Shown piece by piece: positions 5,958 through 9,602 of a stretch of DNA of 9,602 nucleotides. Origin of the DNA: Bacteroidales bacterium (GTDB lineage Bacteria; Bacteroidota; Bacteroidia; Bacteroidales; ML635J-15); contig JAQVGK010000093.1 in the NCBI GenBank assembly GCA_028696755.1, positions 1 to 9,602 on the forward strand. The letters run 5' to 3'. The notes below the pieces were generated by a model. The model saw only the letters and a program-made list of their open reading frames with translations, searched no databases and was not told where the DNA came from. The translations under genes were made by a program, and so were the position numbers. Every line of letters starts with the position of its first letter. Within the stretch, counting starts at the first letter, position 1.

Positions 5958-6848
5958 TTAAAAAACTATTTCTTCAATAGGTTCATCTTTTAAATAATAA
6001 AACGATTTGTCATCAAGATTAAATTCAAGATTTACCAATGTGCCGGGAAAAGCGTGCGGCAAAGTTTTTGAAAATTCTCCTGAAACTGTCTGTTGCCAAT
6101 AGCCATTGTTAGATACAATTTGAACCTTACCCTTGTTAAGTCTAGCAAATTCACAAATAATTTTTAAACCGAGACCTCCCGGAATGTTTTTAGCTTTCGG
6201 TTTTGTAGTGTTATTATCAGCCAATGCCCATAAAATTGCATCAACTCCGCTTAAATCGGAATTTAAAAAATCATTTACATTTTTCTTAATTGATTTTCCA
6301 ATATCAACAATTGTAAAATCAATTCTTGGCGGTAATTTATTAGGGTAAAATTGTCCGCAACTGTAAACATATTCACAATCGCCGTGAATTACTGCATTAC
6401 TATAGATTTCAAAAATACTTCGTATTATTTCATATTTTGCTGGCTTGCTTAGTTTTGGGAAATCAGGCTTATCAATAAGCTCTCTATCAAGAAATTCCTT
6501 GATAAGTTTATCTTCAATGATTTTGTTCTTTCGATATTTTATAGTTGTTGAATTATGATCTGGAATCTTCGCTCCACCAAAATTAGCAAGAAAGTGATTC
6601 CTGCTAAAAATGTCTTTAAGGCTTGGATTTAAATTTACTGACCTAATTTGATTAAACCTATTCTCAGCCCTATTTATTAAAGCTCCAAGTGCGGCACAAA
6701 GATTAGCCTCGAACCATGTTGTTTTCGAAAAATCTAAAACAATTTGCTCCCTGCTACAACCAGCGAAATAGTTATTTAATTCTGCAAAAAAACTATAGCC
6801 ATCAAAATCACTGCATACTTTTGTAGGGATATAAAAAACCTTTTTCAT
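5958..6848 (-). CDS. STAS-like plus GHKL ATPase domain protein
   Basis: A 296-residue cytoplasmic protein in two parts. Residues about 15-95 look STAS-like (QIVLDFSKTTWFEANLCAALGALINR, then a strand with SVNLNPSLKDIF). Residues about 135-280 form a histidine-kinase-type ATPase domain: N box E147-N151-H155 in SIFEIYSNAVIHG, G1 box D182-x-G184 in VDIGKSI, and G2 box GGLGLK (224-229). There is no phosphoacceptor-histidine region, receiver, or membrane segment, so it is closer to anti-sigma-type serine kinases such as SpoIIAB/RsbW, or to other GHKL switches, than to a sensor kinase. It is first in a tight three-gene operon with a second STAS-like protein and a PIN nuclease, suggesting an ATP-dependent switch controlling the nuclease. 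Confidence 0.82.
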   Translation of the reverse strand: MKKVFYIPTKVCSDFDGYSFFAELNNYFAGCSREQIVLDFSKTTWFEANLCAALGALINRAENRFNQIRSVNLNPSLKDIFSRNHFLANFGGAKIPDHNSTTIKYRKNKIIEDKLIKEFLDRELIDKPDFPKLSKPAKYEIIRSIFEIYSNAVIHGDCEYVYSCGQFYPNKLPPRIDFTIVDIGKSIKKNVNDFLNSDLSGVDAILWALADNNTTKPKAKNIPGGLGLKIICEFARLNKGKVQIVSNNGYWQQTVSGEFSKTLPHAFPGTLVNLEFNLDDKSFYYLKDEPIEEIVF

Positions 6849-6870
6849 TATTTCTGATTGTAATACAACA

Positions 6871-6903
6871 CAAAAGTAATAACAATTACGAAAAGTTTAG
6901 AAA
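6871..6903 (-). promoter_or_regulatory. putative promoter of the ATPase/STAS/PIN operon
   Basis: On the minus strand TACTTTTG (6878-6871) is a perfect TAnnTTTG element, preceded after 21 bases by TTTC (a 3 of 4 match to TTTG, 6903-6900). The start site would be about 6864, leaving a leader of some 15 bases. A second minus-strand match, TATCTTTG at 7033-7026, could give a longer, structured leader. Confidence 0.5.
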
Positions 6904-6958
6904 TCGTTTTAATAAAAGTTGATAATACTTTAATCTGACATTTATAATCTGCAATCGA

Positions 6959-7024
6959 TTCAGAAAGCGGTAGCTGATGGTTCTGAATAGCGCATTCGGA
7001 TTCGGAAATCCGAGTGAGCAGAGG
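6959..7024. repeat. paired hairpins and partial copy of the structured repeat
   Basis: TTCAGAA (6959-6965) pairs with TTCTGAA (6981-6987). Next, TCGGATT (6996-7002) pairs with AATCCGA (7007-7013) around a 4-base loop. Bases 7006-7024 match 7305-7323, the 3' end of copy 2, at 17 of 19 positions, so this is a third, partial member of the repeat family with its inner hairpins missing. It lies upstream of the three-gene operon and would be in the leader of any transcript starting from the TATCTTTG element at 7033-7026. Confidence 0.65.
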
Positions 7025-7025
7025 G

Positions 7026-7033
7026 CAAAGATA
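7026..7033 (-). promoter_or_regulatory. possible upstream -7 element of the ATPase/STAS/PIN operon
   Basis: Minus-strand TATCTTTG is a perfect TAnnTTTG match, followed by GCCCTC. There is no clear TTTG 19-21 bases upstream. If used, the leader would be about 170 bases and would contain the hairpins at 6959-7013. Confidence 0.25.
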
Positions 7034-7040
7034 CAACTAT

Positions 7041-7070
7041 TTTCGTGTTTATACCCTTAAAAACACGAAA
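7041..7070. promoter_or_regulatory. 10-bp perfect inverted repeat, orphan operator-like site
   Basis: TTTCGTGTTT (7041-7050) and AAACACGAAA (7061-7070) are perfect reverse complements around a 10-base AT-rich loop. The outer TTTCGT/ACGAAA arms are the same as in the palindromes before the ATPase gene at 2211-2400. No intact gene begins shortly downstream on the plus strand; on the minus strand the site is just upstream of the 7033-7026 promoter-like element. Confidence 0.6.
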
Positions 7071-7254
7071 TACTTTTCATCAAGATATTTCAACTTCAAA
7101 AGGTGTCAACATCTGTTGTAATAGCCTTTGGTTTTTCTTTACTTCTAATGCTGGTTCTAGGGGGTCATTTTGCCTGTGGGGGGCTTGCCCTTTGGGCTGT
7201 GGTTAGTCAAGAATATACAATAAAAAATCATCGGGAAAGAAGGAATTTTATAAT
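7071..7254. other. noncoding stretch with nested GC hairpins
   Basis: I see no gene here. A GTG-initiated open frame (7103-7291) runs through it into the repeat and has no recognisable domain. The segment 7181-7197 contains two mutually exclusive hairpins, GGGC-TT-GCCC (7181-7190) and GCCC-TTT-GGGC (7187-7197), within a local GC-rich patch. It is probably repeat-derived. Confidence 0.4.
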
Positions 7255-7323
7255 CACTCGGATTACAACCGAAAACGCCCAAAGGCGTTGAGCTCAGCGG
7301 AGCTAAATCCGAGCGAGCTGAGG
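7255..7323. repeat. structured intergenic repeat, copy 2
   Basis: This is the compact form of the element at 4902. Outer arms CTCGGATT (7257-7264) and AATCCGAG (7306-7313) close a fold holding AACGCC-CAAA-GGCGTT (7274-7289) and AGCTC-AGCG-GAGCT (7291-7304), a three-way junction. Against copy 1 one of the two base changes falls in the junction; the other turns a C-G pair into a G-T pair that keeps the stem in RNA. The element is open in frame with the coding-like fragment that follows. Confidence 0.85.
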
Positions 7324-7325
7324 AG

Positions 7326-7517
7326 TCAATAAACTATAATACAGATTTGAATAAAGTCGCAGAACCATATACTCCAAAAAACCACTGTTCGTCATGCGAA
7401 ATAAAAGACGAAATCATTAAGCAAAAAGAGCACACTATTAGAGATCTAAAATACACTATCGAAAATCTCAAAAACTTAATAGAACAAAAAGATGCAATAA
7501 TCAATGCGAAAAACTAA
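7326..7517 (+). pseudogene. C-terminal coiled-coil fragment, start missing
   Basis: This frame looks coding for 63 residues: SINYNTDLNKVAEPYTPKNH, then CSSCEIKDEIIKQKEH, a heptad-like helix TIRDLKYTIENLKNLIEQKD, and AIINAKN before TAA at 7515. No ATG exists in frame; upstream the frame stays open through repeat copy 2 to a stop at 7251. Charged, leucine/isoleucine-spaced coiled-coil tails with a nearby Cys pair occur at the C-terminus of small phage-type or XRE-type regulators in Bacteroidota, so I infer a remnant of such a regulator whose N-terminal part was lost or replaced by repeat DNA. It is shorter than any complete member I would expect. It converges with the YgfK-like gene, 14 bases away. 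Confidence 0.5.
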
Positions 7518-7531
7518 TTATTGTTAGCTAA

Positions 7532-9475
7532 TCACACCCCCATCCACACGACCCCCATCTCTCCCGCAATCCTCAAATCAATCTCTGCAAAAGCTGGGTT
7601 TTTTATTTCTACAAAAAGAAGCCTGAAGTAGGTTTTGCCAATACTTAGTTTTGCATCCTCTGATTCGAAAACATAAGTGCTCTCTGTTTGACTTAGTGTG
7701 AAAATTTTATTGTCTTTTTTGAGATGAAGAATGTCGTTGTTTAGCCAATAGCCTTCGCTGGAATTGTCGAAGGATTGTTGAGTAAGGTGAAGTTTCGGTT
7801 TGTTTTTGTATGGCGCGGAATTGGTTGGGCAGAAGGTGTTACAGTTGCCGCATTCGTTGCAGAAGTTGGCGATGTTGATTATCTGGTGTCTTTGCTTTAC
7901 TTCGAAAATACCATCTTCTTCGATTGTGAAATTGCCACCGCCTGTGTTTACTACTTTTTGGAGATTGTACTTTACTGGCTCGATTTCGTAACTGCGGTTT
8001 GCAAAGTTAGGACAAACTGTTGTACAGATATTGCAAATTTCATCACAATACAGGCAGCGAGAGGCTTCGGCAACTATGGTTTTTTCGTCAAGGGTTTTGC
8101 TAATTAGCTTAAAGTTTTGTCTGTCGTCAAGTGGCGATTCCCAGATTTCGGCAGCTTGGATTCGCTTTGCACGTTTTAACATCAATTCCTTTTTTGTAAT
8201 GTTTTTATCGTTGTTCAGGCGTGGATTTTCTAAATTTAATTCTGCCTTGCAAATAATCTCTTCGGCAGTACGACGACCATCAGAAATGGCAATAATCGCA
8301 GTTGCAGCATTTCGCTTTGCATCGCCACCAATAAAAATATTCTCAAGCTTTGTTTGGTAGCCAGCTTGGTTCGACTTTAGCAAATCGTTTGAGATAAAAT
8401 CAATATCTGTACTTTGTCCCAATGCGGGAATAATGGTGTCACAGGCAATTTCAAATTCAGATCCAGCAATTTTTACTGGTTTTGGTCTGCCAGAGGAGTC
8501 CAAACCCGCAAGTTCCATTCTTGAACAAAGTAAGGCTGTGACTTTTCCATTTTCGCTGAGTATTTTTTCGGGAGCAACGAGTTCAATTATTTGCATTCCT
8601 TCTTCGAGAACAGCTTTTATTTCGCCTTGGTCTGCTGGCATTTCGCTAATTGTACGACGATAAACAATAGTAACCTTTCCATCTTTTCCAACAAGACGAT
8701 AAGCAGTGCGCGCGGCATCCATGGCAGTATTTCCACCACCAATAATTACAACATTTTTCCCTATTCCGGTTGGCAAAGCAGATTTTGCATTAAACAAAAA
8801 TCCAAGCGAATCGAGAACCCCTTCAGCCTTGTTTCCTTCGGTTGTAAAATCGGCAGAAAGCTTGGCTCCAGGTGCGAGATAAATGTATTTGTAATCCTTT
8901 CTTAAACTGTCGAACTTAGCTGTATCAACTGGTGAATTGTAATGGATTTTTACACCAAGATCGGTAACGCGCTTGAAGTCGCTGTTTATAGCTTCATCGG
9001 TAAGACGAAAACCAGGAACAGCAAATTGAACCATTCCGCCAGCTTTTGAATTGGCCTCGAAAACTTCAACTGTAAAGCCTGCTAATGCAAGATAATAAGC
9101 ACACGACAAACCACTTGGACCAGCGCCCACAACAGCGATTTTTATTCTGTTTGATTTACCGAACATCTGACGTTTAACTTCATCTTGCTCCGACACAAAG
9201 CGTTTTACTTCACGTATTAGCAGCGAACTATCGTAGTTTACTCTTGTACATTTTCCCTGACAAAGATGATCGCAAATCATTCCTGTAATTGCAGGAAAAG
9301 GATTTGTTTCGAGAATGGTTTTGTATGCGCCAGCAAAATCGCCCCTTGAAGTATGAAACAGGTAATTTGGAATGTCCTGATTTGTTGCACAGGTGTCCAT
9401 GCATGGTGCAGCAATACAGTCAAAACTACCAAGTTCGCGTTTTGTTTTAATGTTTGGAGAAACAATGTAATTTCT
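7532..9475 (-). CDS. YgfK-like FAD/iron-sulfur oxidoreductase, 5' part removed by an IS
   Basis: This is the C-terminal two thirds of a protein like YgfK, the putative selenate reductase subunit related to the glutamate synthase small chain. The frame reads in from about 9475 as NYIVSPNIK, then CIAAPCMDTC and CDHLCQGKC, cluster ligands before the flavin domain. Counting from the first ATG (9400), the FAD motif GAGPSG is at 92-97, the NAD(P)H motif GGGNTA at 221-226, and ferredoxin-like cysteines at 449, 452, 456, 459, 463 and 514, 517, 520, 524. FDNSSEGYW near the end also matches YgfK. YgfK proteins are about 1,000 residues; here the frame meets a stop at 9500-9502 where transposase sequence begins. 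Translation from 9400 would lose two cluster cysteines. The piece is probably nonfunctional; the missing end may lie beyond the IS. Confidence 0.82.
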   Translation of the reverse strand, partial: RNYIVSPNIKTKRELGSFDCIAAPCMDTCATNQDIPNYLFHTSRGDFAGAYKTILETNPFPAITGMICDHLCQGKCTRVNYDSSLLIREVKRFVSEQDEVKRQMFGKSNRIKIAVVGAGPSGLSCAYYLALAGFTVEVFEANSKAGGMVQFAVPGFRLTDEAINSDFKRVTDLGVKIHYNSPVDTAKFDSLRKDYKYIYLAPGAKLSADFTTEGNKAEGVLDSLGFLFNAKSALPTGIGKNVVIIGGGNTAMDAARTAYRLVGKDGKVTIVYRRTISEMPADQGEIKAVLEEGMQIIELVAPEKILSENGKVTALLCSRMELAGLDSSGRPKPVKIAGSEFEIACDTIIPALGQSTDIDFISNDLLKSNQAGYQTKLENIFIGGDAKRNAATAIIAISDGRRTAEEIICKAELNLENPRLNNDKNITKKELMLKRAKRIQAAEIWESPLDDRQNFKLISKTLDEKTIVAEASRCLYCDEICNICTTVCPNFANRSYEIEPVKYNLQKVVNTGGGNFTIEEDGIFEVKQRHQIINIANFCNECGNCNTFCPTNSAPYKNKPKLHLTQQSFDNSSEGYWLNNDILHLKKDNKIFTLSQTESTYVFESEDAKLSIGKTYFRLLFVEIKNPAFAEIDLRIAGEMGVVWMGV

Positions 9476-9483
9476 TTTAATGA

Positions 9484-9602
9484 TTATCCGTATTTGTACC
9501 TAAATTCATTTTTATAACTAACACACGCCACTAGTAATCTATTGAACAGAGCTTCTCCGTAGTATCTACGATTAAACTTATAGCAAAATTCATCAAGATA
9601 GT
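9484..9602 (-). mobile_element. C-terminal end of an IS1595-type (ISXO2-like) transposase
   Basis: On the minus strand, reading in from the window edge, 38 residues precede TAA at 9486-9484: YLDEFCYKFNRRYYGEALFN, then RLLVACVSYKNEFRYKYG. The DEFCYKFNRR block followed by a RLL helix is the end of the DDE domain of IS1595/ISXO2-like transposases. The rest of the element lies beyond the window, so the terminal repeats and target duplication cannot be checked. The end of the IS must be very close to the transposase stop, because YgfK-like sequence is already readable by 9475. The gene for this transposase points in the same direction as the broken ygfK-like gene. Confidence 0.82.

Noticed and set aside
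6848..7036. 62-residue minus-strand open frame upstream of the GHKL ATPase gene
   Set aside because: It spans the repeat module and the promoter-like element and looks like noncoding DNA; no recognisable protein features.
7103..7291. 62-residue open frame starting with GTG
   Set aside because: Low-complexity hydrophobic stretch from GC hairpins, ends inside repeat copy 2, no domain or ribosome-binding signal.
7505..7535. Two-way terminator between the coiled-coil fragment and the YgfK-like gene
   Set aside because: Only a 4-bp CTAA/TTAG stem with adjacent A/T runs can be drawn, too weak to support.

Overview
The window is AT-rich DNA that looks like a member of the Bacteroidota, most likely the Bacteroidales/Marinilabiliales side. 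The evidence is a type IX secretion (T9SS) C-terminal sorting domain at the left edge, the NUDIX/pyrE/SRPBCC neighbourhood typical of that phylum, several close matches to the Bacteroidota promoter consensus (TTTG - 19 to 21 nt - TAnnTTTG), and weak Shine-Dalgarno signals. No database search was possible; family names come from motifs read in the translated sequence.

Left part (1-2184) is ordinary chromosome. It holds the C-terminal end of a secreted T9SS protein, a convergent pyrE-SRPBCC operon on the minus strand (pyrimidine synthesis), and a divergent NUDIX hydrolase whose start codon is only 6 bases from that of pyrE.

Middle part (2185-7525) is an accessory island. (a) An AAA_14/DUF4143 ATPase is preceded by an in-phase array of five 40-bp tandem units, each carrying a TTCGT-ACGAA palindrome; the last two units bracket a perfect TAnnTTTG promoter element, so the array looks like an operator. 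(b) A RhuM-family protein contains a 12-bp perfect inverted repeat inside its coding sequence. (c) A minus-strand three-gene operon encodes a STAS-like plus GHKL-ATPase protein, a small DUF4325-like STAS-like protein and a PIN-domain nuclease. It reads like a partner-switch-style sensor driving an RNase effector, and is the best candidate here for an undescribed defence or stress system. (d) A family of structured, comparatively GC-rich repeats (about 60-100 nt, three-way-junction fold) brackets this operon, with one copy on its 3' side and a full plus a partial copy on its 5' side. (e) A start-less, coiled-coil C-terminal gene fragment is fused in frame to one repeat copy, next to an orphan palindrome whose arms share the TTTCGT half-site of the ATPase array.

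Right part (7532-9602) is a YgfK-like FAD/NAD(P)H/iron-sulfur oxidoreductase on the minus strand. Its 5' part is missing because the reading frame runs into the C-terminal end of an IS1595-type transposase that continues beyond the window. The island therefore shows repeated signs of turnover: an IS insertion, repeat insertion, gene remnants and cassette-like gene groups between core genes.
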